64,000 bases of DNA, taken from NCBI GenBank assembly GCA_027485995.1, contig JAIXPW010000020.1, positions 1 to 64,000 on the forward strand, in the 5' to 3' direction. A model generated the notes under the pieces. The model was given only the letters and a program-made list of their open reading frames with translations, had not been told where the DNA came from and did not search any database. How positions within the stretch are numbered: position 1 is the stretch's first letter; each line of letters opens with the position of its first letter. This stretch comes from Verrucomicrobiaceae bacterium. Its GTDB lineage: Bacteria > Verrucomicrobiota > Verrucomicrobiia > Verrucomicrobiales > Akkermansiaceae. Positions 34,657-43,641 of this stretch are shown here, one piece after another. A program made the translations under genes and the position numbers.

Positions 34657-35359
34657 TTACCTCAAAATCTCCGCACCCACCGTCTTCAATTCGCCATTCA
34701 CTCGCACCTTGACCGATTGGCAATCCTTCGCCGCGACCCGATAGTTCGTGACCTTGCCGCTTTTCCATTCGATATCCACGGTGTAGCCCCCGCGGGCGCG
34801 CAGGCCCGTGAAGGAACCTTGGGCCTGCAATGCTTTCGGCAGCGCGGGCAGGAGAACGATTTCGCCAGCGTGCGATTGAATGAGCATTTCCAAAATGGCG
34901 GCGGAAAATCCGAAACTGCCATCCAACTGGAATGGTGGGTGATTGCCGAAGAGATTGGGCAGCGTGTTGTAGGTCATGTTCCATGCCCCACTTGGTCTCT
35001 CGTTTGCCATCGACACACTCCGGGATGCTTTGCATGCCCGGCGAGGCATGGTTGCTCGGATTGGTAATGATCGGTCCCCCACTCTCGAACATCGTCAGCA
35101 CCTCGCCGAAGTTCTGGCACGCGCCGGTATCATCCTCGTTGCCAATCCAAAGGCTTTCCTCGTTGAATTGGATCCGCTCCTGATCAACCTGATCGAAAAG
35201 CATCGCGCACTTCTGCCCGTTGCTGATCGGGAGGCACTCACGCTCCCAGTTTCTGGCCGACGCATCGCAGTGCAGATTCAGATTTCCTGAATCAGCGAAC
35301 TGTTCCGCGTTTGCGGCCAAACTTCCACAGGCCAGTATCATGATCTTGAAGCATTTCAT
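34657..35359 (-). pseudogene. GH95 gene with large internal deletion
   Basis: The 5' part (start 35359) encodes a signal peptide and the true GH95 opening: 'SARNWERECLPISNGQKCAM', 'QVDQERIQFNEESLWIGNED'. A short F5/8-like bit follows ('HASPGMQSIPECVDGKRETK'). Near 34975 the sequence changes frame and jumps to the extreme C-terminal part: 'MTYNTLPNLFGNHPPFQLDG', 'SFGFSAAILEMLIQSHAGEI'. About 500 residues carrying the barrel and the Asn-x-Asn and Glu catalytic residues are gone. Its C-terminal tail is closely similar to that of the intact GH95 at 29624. It cannot make an active enzyme. Confidence 0.9.
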
Positions 35360-35492
35360 AAGATTGGAAGGATCCCATCAATAGTCACAGTCACAGGAAA
35401 GAGGTGGGTAGGTAGCCCTGTTTGAAAAAGTGGTCACCAAAATGATCGGCATTCCCATGGACTGGAACTCGCGTTTCACTTTGCATGCTGGT

Positions 35493-38015
35493 TCACCTCC
35501 CTTCACGGTTCGTTGCTTGATGAGCACCGGCGCTGAGCGGGATTTCCAAACGGTTTCCCCGCCGCGTTCCCTCTACATCCTTGCCGTCCAGATGGATGCT
35601 CTCTTGACCAGCACGATATGGAAACGAAAGAGTGGTTTTGATTCCCGGAGGAACCGTAATCGCTAAATCCAGCCCAGCCTCGGTTCTTGTCCAGGCGACC
35701 GGCACCGGTCCATATTCGGTGATGACCGTTCCTTGCGCCCTGGTCAAATCGCCGAGATGTGGTTCAATCCGCAATTCCTTTGAAAAAACTGGAGTGTCAC
35801 GGCGGACGCCCAGCACGAAAGCACTAAGAAAATATCCTGGATACATTCCGTAGATATGGGCTTTGGAACTTCCGCCTCCAAAGACCTCCCAAGAACAGTG
35901 GTAGGGCGAGTCCACCATCATCACCCAGTTTTTACGGAAGATTTCAAGGACCTGCTGATCATAAGCCGGTTCGTCCAGCCCGTAGAGCTGTTTGGCCAGA
36001 TAATAATAAATCATCACGTGCCTATTCTCCGATGGCTTCTGTTTTAACATGGCCTGCAAGACGCGCTTCCTACGCTCAGGCGGAACAACTCCTCTATCCA
36101 AGGCAAAGACACTGGAATAGAGCGTTGGTGCGGCGAGGTTGTTCTTTCGTGGGAGAGAGAGCTTCCGTTTGGATTCCGCAATGTCCGCATCTGTAAAGTA
36201 TCCTGCAGCATAGGTGCCCGCGGCTTCGTCCCAAAGCAGCGTGTTGATGGCCCGCTTGATCTCCTTTGCGGCAACGGAAAAGCGGCTGCTGTCGGATTCC
36301 TCGCCGATGAGAGCCCCCAGCTTTGCGGCATCCTCCAGGGCGCGGCAAACGAAGACATTCAGTGTCGTACCCTCACCGGTGAAATAGCCGACGGGATTCG
36401 CCCAGACCACCCAATCGCGCGCACGCACCAATCCCCGCTCGGTGCGGCGTTTGAGAAAATAGTCCATCTGCGCGACCAAGGCCGGCCAGATTTCGCGAAC
36501 CGTGTCCTTGTCTCCGGTTGCTTCATGATAAAGGCGGACTCCCTCGACCCAGTCGCAGGCACGGTCTTCCATCTTGGCATGGATGTCATAGCGGTCTGAA
36601 CAGGTGTGAGCCTTTACCCAACCTTCAGGCTGGAGAGTGAGCGCGGTTCGGCGGATGAGTACACCCAACAGCCTCGGATCTCCATAGTTGGTGTGGCCGT
36701 CGCTGCCGGTCACGGCCATTGCAGTGCGCGTGATGTCATAGGCTGGTGGTGTATCATCCATCCACTCCGCGCGTTCGCGATCGGCACAGTCCACATAGGA
36801 ATCCTCGCTAAGCACCTGACAAGAGCGGGCGCACAACGACCATAATCGGTCCAGAAACGGATCAGAACTGGTGAAGGAAGCTGGGCAGTCAAATGGATAG
36901 AGGCGTTCCACCAGCTTGAAGCCCGTGATTGTCGCCCGCCCATTGCTAACGGTGATCGAACCATTGATGAACCCGCGAGTGTCTGTTGTGAAGTAGCTCT
37001 GAGTTCCAGCCTTGGCCACATAGGTGACACCATGGGGTTCAATCCGCAACACCGTCCCAGCTTCCGCTTCAAATGTGATCAACGGATATGCCTGAACCAT
37101 TCGGTCCGACGAGAAGTCCATTTTCTCCCCCGCTTTGAGCGTCACTGGCAGAGCTACACCATTCGAAAAATTCACAGGCACGACGGTTTCCCTCAGGCGG
37201 GGAATCCGCCGCGCGGTGAGCGGTCCCCACGAAACACCGGAGATACGGGTCGCGGTTCGCCAACGGGAATCATCGTAGCCGGGCTGCGTCCAATCGCCGT
37301 CTTCCACCGTGGCGTCTACCTTGGATTCCCCCAAATTCGCCCAACTGGCGCTCACGGTTCGAAATCGGGTGGCGTCTGTCCATTTCCAAGATTCGTCCGT
37401 GGACCACAACGTCTGTTTTCCAATCTGAAGCATTGCGGTCATACCCGGCTCATGCCTCATCACCTTGCCCCCGGAGAGGTTTCCGATGCAAAGCAAAGAC
37501 ACGCTGTTCATCCCAGTTTTCAAAAAGGTAGCGATTTCCACCGAGTCGTATTCGGGTCCATTAGGCTGGAATCGTGAAGGTCCGCGCTCCACGTAAGTTC
37601 CGTTCACCCACAGGACATAACGGGCATCAGCGAAGAGATGCAAGAAGGCGCTGGTTGGCTTCTGCTCCAAATTGAAACTTTTACGGAAGGCAACCGAAAC
37701 TCCTGGAGGGTTCCCACTAGCCGAGGCGTTCGTCCAGATGAAAGCCGGCTGAAGCTGTTTGCCGACCGGGTCCTGAACGATTCTAAGAACGTCCGTAAGT
37801 GGTGGCAAAGCCTTTTGCTGTCCCTCCGCTACCTCGGGGATCTTTGCGGTATTCGTGGCACCTGGTTCGGCTTGAGTCTGAGCGGCGCCACAGATCAGGA
37901 CTCCCATCATGAGACCAAACTTCGCGCTCACCGGGCTTGAAATGGTGCGGCACCGTTCGACGGCGATCAACGGTAGCGATGGAAATCCAGATATAGATTT
38001 AATAACGTGTTTCAT
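35493..38015 (-). CDS. GH78-type alpha-L-rhamnosidase
   Basis: This 840-residue protein has an N-terminal export signal placed unusually late (hydrophobic 'FGLMMGVLICGAAQTQA' at about 34-49). The true start may therefore be an internal Met. Beta-sandwich domains ('TSAFLHLFADARYVLWVNGT', 'YDSVEIATFLKTGMNSVSLL') lead to the (alpha/alpha)6 barrel. The GH78 catalytic signature DCxxRERxxWxxD appears as 'DCADRERAEWMDD' (409-421). Later blocks are 'HCSWEVFGGGSSKAHIYGMY' and 'IEPHLGDLTRAQGTVITEYG' (C-terminal beta domain). It removes terminal alpha-L-rhamnose. A fragment of another GH78 gene lies 33 bp upstream and the deleted GH95 lies 133 bp downstream. Confidence 0.9.
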   Translation of the reverse strand: MKHVIKSISGFPSLPLIAVERCRTISSPVSAKFGLMMGVLICGAAQTQAEPGATNTAKIPEVAEGQQKALPPLTDVLRIVQDPVGKQLQPAFIWTNASASGNPPGVSVAFRKSFNLEQKPTSAFLHLFADARYVLWVNGTYVERGPSRFQPNGPEYDSVEIATFLKTGMNSVSLLCIGNLSGGKVMRHEPGMTAMLQIGKQTLWSTDESWKWTDATRFRTVSASWANLGESKVDATVEDGDWTQPGYDDSRWRTATRISGVSWGPLTARRIPRLRETVVPVNFSNGVALPVTLKAGEKMDFSSDRMVQAYPLITFEAEAGTVLRIEPHGVTYVAKAGTQSYFTTDTRGFINGSITVSNGRATITGFKLVERLYPFDCPASFTSSDPFLDRLWSLCARSCQVLSEDSYVDCADRERAEWMDDTPPAYDITRTAMAVTGSDGHTNYGDPRLLGVLIRRTALTLQPEGWVKAHTCSDRYDIHAKMEDRACDWVEGVRLYHEATGDKDTVREIWPALVAQMDYFLKRRTERGLVRARDWVVWANPVGYFTGEGTTLNVFVCRALEDAAKLGALIGEESDSSRFSVAAKEIKRAINTLLWDEAAGTYAAGYFTDADIAESKRKLSLPRKNNLAAPTLYSSVFALDRGVVPPERRKRVLQAMLKQKPSENRHVMIYYYLAKQLYGLDEPAYDQQVLEIFRKNWVMMVDSPYHCSWEVFGGGSSKAHIYGMYPGYFLSAFVLGVRRDTPVFSKELRIEPHLGDLTRAQGTVITEYGPVPVAWTRTEAGLDLAITVPPGIKTTLSFPYRAGQESIHLDGKDVEGTRRGNRLEIPLSAGAHQATNREGR

Positions 38016-38048
38016 GAAAAAGGCTGATTTTTGGTCCTTTTAAATTTA

Positions 38049-38591
38049 TCAGAATCCAGGTTTCACAACCTCTAATTTGTTTATACGACTTTCGTCTTTA
38101 GGTTCCATTTTAAAGATAGTGACCTGTCTCGTGAACGGAACTCCAACATCGGCCCGAAGGAGGATGTCTTTATTTAGTGCCGGCGCATCACCCAACTCCC
38201 CACGCGCGCCACGTAGCCGCCCGCGGCCGATGGTCTTGTGGGCTTCGATCTGGAACTCCCGCCGGACGTAGTTCAGGTTCGGGCTCCCCCACCCCATCCG
38301 TAACGCCTTCAAGTCCTGCAGCGAGATCATTGCCGTCTCGCAGATCGCTACTTCGCTCCATGGCGTTTCAAGATTATTACGGTCCCACAGCTTCACGCGC
38401 ATAAAGTAGCCGGTCCGCGGTGCCAGCGTCCCGCCATAGGGAATGCCCGTCTGTTCACTGGACATGACCTTGCCGACTTCCATTGGAATCTCCCTGCACG
38501 CGTCCGAAGCATCGGCGGCGTTGGAGACCATCGCGGCGCCAAGTACCAGGTCGGTCACCAGGAGCTGTTTGCATGTGTCAGGGTATGGCAT
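38049..38591 (-). pseudogene. truncated GH78 alpha-L-rhamnosidase fragment
   Basis: The 180-residue frame matches only the N-terminal fibronectin-like part of GH78 proteins: 'GIPYGGTLAPRTGYFMRVKL', 'WDRNNLETPWSEVAICETAM' and 'NYVRREFQIEAHKTIGRGRL'. Standard members read YGG-L-TRYFWRVRVWD and then RREF. After that the similarity stops, and no barrel or RERxxW motif follows. The first 30 residues contain a poor export signal. It is most likely the 5' stump of a deleted rhamnosidase gene lying immediately upstream of the intact one. Confidence 0.75.
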
Positions 38592-38650
38592 GATGGGTCA
38601 AATGCATCTTTTGCTTAACGCGATTTCAAAAGGCGATCAGGCTAAAAATC

Positions 38651-39103
38651 TCACGGGTGTCCGGTTGAATCTTGGTTAAAGGTATATTCGCCCTCGACCT
38701 CATGACTGCCGGCGCTGGCCAGGTCTGGATCTTTTGCCATGCCCGCGAGGCCGTGCACCGCGATGCCGACAAGACACGCGAGCAAGCCGCCGAGCAGGAC
38801 GAGGCCGGATGTCTTGCCGAGCAGCGCAAGCGGCAGGAAAATCCGAAGTTTAATCCACCGATGCCCCACAGGACGCCGAAGAAGCAAGTCCAACCAAGTG
38901 TTGCCTGCGGCACCGCTGCCAGGAATCCGCGCAGGTCCGGCACGACTAAAATGGCAACGCCGAGCGGCGCAATCAGCCAGGAGAAGATGCCATTGACCAG
39001 CCAGCCGCTTTCCCACGCAACCTTTGATCTTGCGGATAGGGAGATCAAAACTGCCTGCGGCAAAGCCGCCGATGGCGTGAAGGGGAACTCCGAGTGGGAC
39101 CAT
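38651..39103 (-). pseudogene. rhaT: L-rhamnose/proton symporter remnant
   Basis: Starting at 39103, three bases after the isomerase stop, the frame reads 'VPLGVPLHAIGGFAAGSFDL' and 'PIRKIKG'. A two-base deletion then shifts it to 'VAWESGWLVNGIFSWLIAPL' and 'GWTCFFGVLWGIGGLNFG'. After a further jump it resumes at 'GKTSGLVLLGGLLACLVGIA' and 'VHGLAGMAKD'. These are consecutive blocks of RhaT, which has about 340 residues and ten helices. The remnant lacks helices in the middle and the whole C-terminal half. Its position right after a sugar isomerase indicates it was once the uptake gene of a rhamnose operon. Confidence 0.82.
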
Positions 39104-39105
39104 AG

Positions 39106-40530
39106 TTAGCAGACTTTGAAGGTTTCCATGCCGAGCAACTTGCCGAGCTTCTCGATCTTGTGGGCGATGTGCCCGATTCCCACGGCGCAGTGATGCGCGG
39201 GGCCGTGGACGTTCCATTCATTTACGAAGCGGCGTGCGCCGATTCTGAATTGGTAGCGTGAGTTGGTGTTCCCGATCTCGAGAATGGGGCCGGCGACACT
39301 CTCGCCTTCCGCGACGAGAAATTTCAGCCGCCCATCCACCGTCTGGACCACGCTGAGCAGCGTGACCGGGCCGTGCTTCACACTCATTTCGACGCTCAGG
39401 CCGTGGCCGACTTTCCCGTGATACACGGCTAGCGGACGCACCTTTGTTTTGCCCTGAGCGATGGCGATGTGGCCGGGACCATCGTGTCCCATGAGCACTA
39501 CATCGGCAGTCCAATCCATCGCGTAATACTCCGTGAAGGAGCCGCCGACGCCGAAACTATCCATGATTTTCATGGCCTGCGCGTTCTTCACTTCATACTC
39601 GCCAGCGACTGGAATTCCACGCGCGGTGAGCAGCGAGTTGCCGAGAATGATCGAGCTGATGGCATCCTCGTTTTCCGCGCTTCCCGTGCCCATGTGGTAG
39701 TAGGCCATCGAACCGAGCGCGTGCTCCGCGACCAACTGGTCGAGCGCGACCGAAGTGCGCGCCGCTCGTTCCAACTCAGCCTGCGAGCAATCGGCTTGAA
39801 CGTCGAAGGTTTCCGCGAAATGCGCGACGCGATCGGCGATCTGCGTGGACGTGACTTCGCGGCGCAGCGCGGCGAGCTCCTCGACCTCGATGATCTCCAT
39901 GTGCCCGCCGAAGTGCGCGCACTGCTGAGTGAGGTCGGAGTAAATGTCGAGCATTCCGCTGTAATAGTGCCCCATGAGTCCGAGCCGGTTGTGAAACATC
40001 ACTCCCGCGACGCGCGCGGCATCCATCCAGGCATCGACTTCATCCCAGCACTCGGGGTCGTCGTGGAGTTGACCGGTGATTTGGTGGAACTCGATTCGAG
40101 CGCGGTTGAAGACGTTCGCGATCTCCGGCACCGGGCACGCGCCGCAGCTTGCCAGCCATTCACCGGTCATGCGCGTGCGGTCGCCCATGGCGTTGAAGGC
40201 GGCGTAATCAATCGCGGGGAGCGGCGAGAGGTTGAGGATGATGACGGGAACTTTCGCCCGCTGCACGACGGGCAGCACGGTCGAGCTGAGCGCGTAGGTG
40301 GTCACGTGGAGAAAGATGAGATCCACGTCCGCGGCGCGGAAGGCGTGCCCAGCGTCGAACGCTTTCTCAGGCGTGTCGATCATTCCGAGATTCACGATCT
40401 CGATGCCATCGCGCTGGAGCTTTCCCTCGACTATACCAAGGTAGGCCTCGAGTCGTTCCTCCAATCCTGTGAATTGAGGCCAATATGCATCGAGGCCGAT
40501 GCCAAAAAGTCCGATTTTAGTGGTGTGCAT
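39106..40530 (-). CDS. L-arabinose-isomerase-like sugar isomerase
   Basis: This 474-residue cytoplasmic protein has no signal peptide. The fold order is that of the AraA/FucI superfamily: an N-terminal Rossmann-like part ('KIGLFGIGLDAYWPQFTGLE'), 'VPVIILNLSPLPAID', and 'VMFHNRLGLMGHYYSGMLDI'. The metal-site residues of AraA have clear counterparts: Glu311 ('VAGEYEVKNA'), Glu334 ('GGSFTEYYAMDW'), His349 ('LMGHDGPGH') and His446/447 ('GPAHHCAVG'). It is shorter than E. coli AraA (500) and quite divergent. The setting (GH106, GH78, RhaT remnant, fucosidases) suggests L-rhamnose, L-fucose or L-arabinose aldose-ketose isomerisation. It lies 9 bp after the GH106 gene. Confidence 0.82.
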   Translation of the reverse strand: MHTTKIGLFGIGLDAYWPQFTGLEERLEAYLGIVEGKLQRDGIEIVNLGMIDTPEKAFDAGHAFRAADVDLIFLHVTTYALSSTVLPVVQRAKVPVIILNLSPLPAIDYAAFNAMGDRTRMTGEWLASCGACPVPEIANVFNRARIEFHQITGQLHDDPECWDEVDAWMDAARVAGVMFHNRLGLMGHYYSGMLDIYSDLTQQCAHFGGHMEIIEVEELAALRREVTSTQIADRVAHFAETFDVQADCSQAELERAARTSVALDQLVAEHALGSMAYYHMGTGSAENEDAISSIILGNSLLTARGIPVAGEYEVKNAQAMKIMDSFGVGGSFTEYYAMDWTADVVLMGHDGPGHIAIAQGKTKVRPLAVYHGKVGHGLSVEMSVKHGPVTLLSVVQTVDGRLKFLVAEGESVAGPILEIGNTNSRYQFRIGARRFVNEWNVHGPAHHCAVGIGHIAHKIEKLGKLLGMETFKVC

Positions 40531-40539
40531 GTTTGGTGA

Positions 40540-43500
40540 CTACGGCTGCGTTGATGGATTACCGGTGAGCGTGATTTCGCGATAGACGTTCTCGCCGATT
40601 GGGCCGTTGTGGAATGCGAGACGCACCGCGACGACGCCGGAAGCAAGTGGGGCTGCGGCTTTGCCGATGATGTGGACTTTGCTCGCTGCGCCTTGGGTGT
40701 CAAACTTCGCGATGGTCAGCGGCTCAAACTTCTCCGGTGTCGCAGCGCGCGCGACGAGCACGTCGTAGTGCTGACTCGCGCGGCCATCGGCATGACCGGC
40801 GAAGGTGACGAGGCTGGTGAGGTCATAGCCTTTCGGAGCGCGCGCGGTATCGAGTTGCGCGGTGAAAGTGCTACCCTCGGAGTAAGCGCGATAGGTCTTC
40901 CCGTCATTGAGCGTCTGGCTGCCGCCGGAGCCGTTGAGGGTAGTGCCGTTGCGGAGCGGTTCGGCGTTGGCGGTGCCGCTGTCGTTGCCCGCGCCGGTGT
41001 CGGCGAGCGTGGCCTTTGCGAGGAGGTTGTCTTTGGGCAGCGCCGACTCGAAGGCTGCGGAGTCGTTGTCGTCGCTGCTGGCCGTGATGACGATGGGCGC
41101 GCCCGCCGCAGAGATCGTGCGCGGGCCGGTGAGGCTCTCGGGTTTGGGCATTGCGAGTGGCTGCGTCCAGTCTTCGGCGAGCAGGCGCACCGGACCGAGC
41201 AGGCCACTCGGTAGCAGCGGCGAGTCCTTGGTGAAGTAATTCCAGGTGGTGAAACAGAAGCGGCCCTTGGACGGGCGTGGCTCGTTTTTCAGGAACCACT
41301 CCGGAAACCGCTTGAGGAACGAACCACCCATGTGTCCCGGCAGCCACTCGCAATCCGCAGGTTCCTGTTCGTCTCCGATCAGTCGGTTAGCCCAGACATT
41401 GGTGATTTCAATTTCCAGCTGATTGCTCCCCATGTTGAGACCATCCGGAGGAAGTGAGATGCTCCACGGCGCACACCAGACGACTCCGAGGTCCACTCCA
41501 TTGAGTTTGACCCGCGCGATGCAGTGGACGGTTCCGAGGTCCAGTTGATAGGGCGCTTTCAATCCGGTGACATCAAAGGTTTTCCGATAGACCGCTGTGC
41601 CGCTGTAATACTTGATGCCCGGCTCCGCGCGCTGCGTCCAGTCTTCCAGTTTTTCAAAACACACAGGTTCGCTCGGCCCGCCCCACTTGGGATCGAAACT
41701 CACCTGCCATTCGCCGGTTAGTTCCGTTTGCGGCGCCAAGGTCGGGAAATTGGCCAGGGCGGTCTTTGCTTTCGCATCAGTCGGCTTGCGAAACACAATG
41801 AAGAAACTCTGCGCAGCCGCAAAGTCCAACGGCACGAGGGTTTTTCCGTCGCGGACTTCAAACTGGATGATAGTTCGCATCGTGCCCGTCACCGGATCCC
41901 ATAACTCTGGCTGCATGCCCTCAACTCCGAACGCGCACCATGCCGAGCCTGCGACCCGCTCGGTGTTTGCGACGAAATAAACGTCGGTCTGTTCGGCACG
42001 GCGGTGAATGGACTTCACGACGATTTTCCCTTCTACCCGGACGAATTTGAAATCCTGGGATGGCGCGACGAAGCTCCCCCATTGCAACAAAGCTTGGCAA
42101 CGTTTCCAATAGCTGACGATCGCCTTCCCTGGCTTCCACCAAGTCTGCGTGCGGTCGAAGTGAGTGCCCCATTGTCCCATCGTGGCACCGGGCAGGTAAC
42201 GCTCATCCCACGGCTGCTGCGGAAAGCGATGCAGCACGAATCGATTGATGCCAGCGCAGTAGGCTGCGTCACCGATGGACTTCAGCCACTCGGGTGTCTC
42301 GGACCACTGACTGTCGCCGGGGGCCCCGGTGAAGGCCTCGGCTTCGATGATGTTCTGCCCGCTCAGTCTTAGTGCCGCGATGGTGGAATCGACTTCATAA
42401 GGGGCATAGCGCCCGCCGCCAGTCCAGAACTCGGTCATCACGCGGTCCACCTTCGGCATGATCTCGTCCTGCCGCCAAGGCCCGCCGTAAGGTTCGCAAA
42501 GGAATTCCAGCTTCGCCTCATGCAGCATCTTTTGAATGATGGTGAAATAATCGCTATAGAGGTCCTTAATCGTCTCATTAAAATCGCTACGGAACTTGTC
42601 TGATTCCCGAGCGCTGCCGACCGTGCGCCCGGCGAAGGTCGCTAGAAATGGAGTTAGGTCATAGCCGCGTCGTTTGCTGAAATCCTCGCGCATCAGTGGC
42701 GTCCAGCCTGGAACTCCCGCCTCGTAGCTGTCAAAATGGACATGGGTAAAACCGGTTCCTATCAGATCACCGATGTGCTTCTGGATTCCGCCGATGACAT
42801 GATTCATATGGAACTCAACCGCTTTCCGGCTCATCTTGTCGCACTCGAATCCGGTTGCCTTCCACTGTGCCGGTTGGACGAGCGTGCCCATGGTCGTGTG
42901 CCCGAATCGATAGATCACCCAGTTCCCCGCAGGCGCGGACCAACTCAGTTTTCCATCCGCATCTATCTTGGTGCTGAGATCGATGATCTGGTCTTTCGCC
43001 ACCAGGCCGTCTGCTGGCATCGCGAGCACGGCGATGTCACGGAAGTATGTATTGCGTTCGGGGATTTCAGGTTTTTCAACCAGACCGGTATTTGGGTTGT
43101 AAACAGGGAATGCCTGAACCGCGCGCGGGTCCACCTTGGGGCGTGGCAGTTCTACCTGAACCTCGCCTCCCCCCGTGACGGGTGTCTGCGAGAAACAAAT
43201 CTCCTGCATCGAATTCTCCGCAGTGATCCACGGTCCGCCGCTGGATTCGTAGCTCGGGCCGTTGAACATGCCGAAGTCCATTCCGAGCCGCTTGGATTCC
43301 AGTGCCGCATGACGGACCATTTGCCACCATGGTTCCGTCCAGGAGATGATCTCCGGTGTCGGGCTGTTTTGGATTTCGCCGGCCCACGGCGTGGTCACAT
43401 CCGCTAGGCTGAAGACGGTGGTGCGGTTGAATCCCGCCGCTTTCAGCGCCTCAAGATCCCGGGTGATCCCCGCCTTGCTGAGATTGCAGCCCATCCACAT

Positions 43501-43641
43501 CCACAGCACACCCGGCTTGGCGGTCTCGGGCGGATTTGTGAATGCTTTTTCGACATCAGCAGCCGGCACCGCCATGGCCGCAGGCGCGACAAGGAATGTG
43601 GCAAGGATTGCCGCCATCCATGAGTGATATATTTTACTCAT
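40540..43641 (-). CDS. GH106-type alpha-L-rhamnosidase
   Basis: This 1033-residue protein has a signal peptide (WMAAILATFLVAPAAMA). The GH106 opening is clear: 'EKAFTNPPETAKPGVLWMWM' and 'ITRDLEALKAAGFNRTTVF'. The barrel carries 'THVHFDSYEAGVPGWTPLMR', 'EFLCEPYGGPWRQDE' and 'NIIEAEAFTGAPGDSQWSET', holding several conserved Glu residues that include the likely catalytic pair. A GH2-like sandwich follows ('YQLDLGTVHCIARVKLNGVD', 'NQLEIEITNVWANRLIGDE'). The last 150 residues form an NPCBM/F5-8-like module ('YDLTSLVTFAGHADGRASQH'). The family releases alpha-L-rhamnose from pectic rhamnogalacturonan side chains. The start overlaps the GH5-like stop by 4 bp. Confidence 0.9.
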   Translation of the reverse strand: MSKIYHSWMAAILATFLVAPAAMAVPAADVEKAFTNPPETAKPGVLWMWMGCNLSKAGITRDLEALKAAGFNRTTVFSLADVTTPWAGEIQNSPTPEIISWTEPWWQMVRHAALESKRLGMDFGMFNGPSYESSGGPWITAENSMQEICFSQTPVTGGGEVQVELPRPKVDPRAVQAFPVYNPNTGLVEKPEIPERNTYFRDIAVLAMPADGLVAKDQIIDLSTKIDADGKLSWSAPAGNWVIYRFGHTTMGTLVQPAQWKATGFECDKMSRKAVEFHMNHVIGGIQKHIGDLIGTGFTHVHFDSYEAGVPGWTPLMREDFSKRRGYDLTPFLATFAGRTVGSARESDKFRSDFNETIKDLYSDYFTIIQKMLHEAKLEFLCEPYGGPWRQDEIMPKVDRVMTEFWTGGGRYAPYEVDSTIAALRLSGQNIIEAEAFTGAPGDSQWSETPEWLKSIGDAAYCAGINRFVLHRFPQQPWDERYLPGATMGQWGTHFDRTQTWWKPGKAIVSYWKRCQALLQWGSFVAPSQDFKFVRVEGKIVVKSIHRRAEQTDVYFVANTERVAGSAWCAFGVEGMQPELWDPVTGTMRTIIQFEVRDGKTLVPLDFAAAQSFFIVFRKPTDAKAKTALANFPTLAPQTELTGEWQVSFDPKWGGPSEPVCFEKLEDWTQRAEPGIKYYSGTAVYRKTFDVTGLKAPYQLDLGTVHCIARVKLNGVDLGVVWCAPWSISLPPDGLNMGSNQLEIEITNVWANRLIGDEQEPADCEWLPGHMGGSFLKRFPEWFLKNEPRPSKGRFCFTTWNYFTKDSPLLPSGLLGPVRLLAEDWTQPLAMPKPESLTGPRTISAAGAPIVITASSDDNDSAAFESALPKDNLLAKATLADTGAGNDSGTANAEPLRNGTTLNGSGGSQTLNDGKTYRAYSEGSTFTAQLDTARAPKGYDLTSLVTFAGHADGRASQHYDVLVARAATPEKFEPLTIAKFDTQGAASKVHIIGKAAAPLASGVVAVRLAFHNGPIGENVYREITLTGNPSTQP

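Noticed and set aside
39469..40539. 356-residue plus-strand open frame over the isomerase gene
   Set aside because: The opposite strand carries an unmistakable AraA-like protein with conserved metal residues. The plus frame has no motif.
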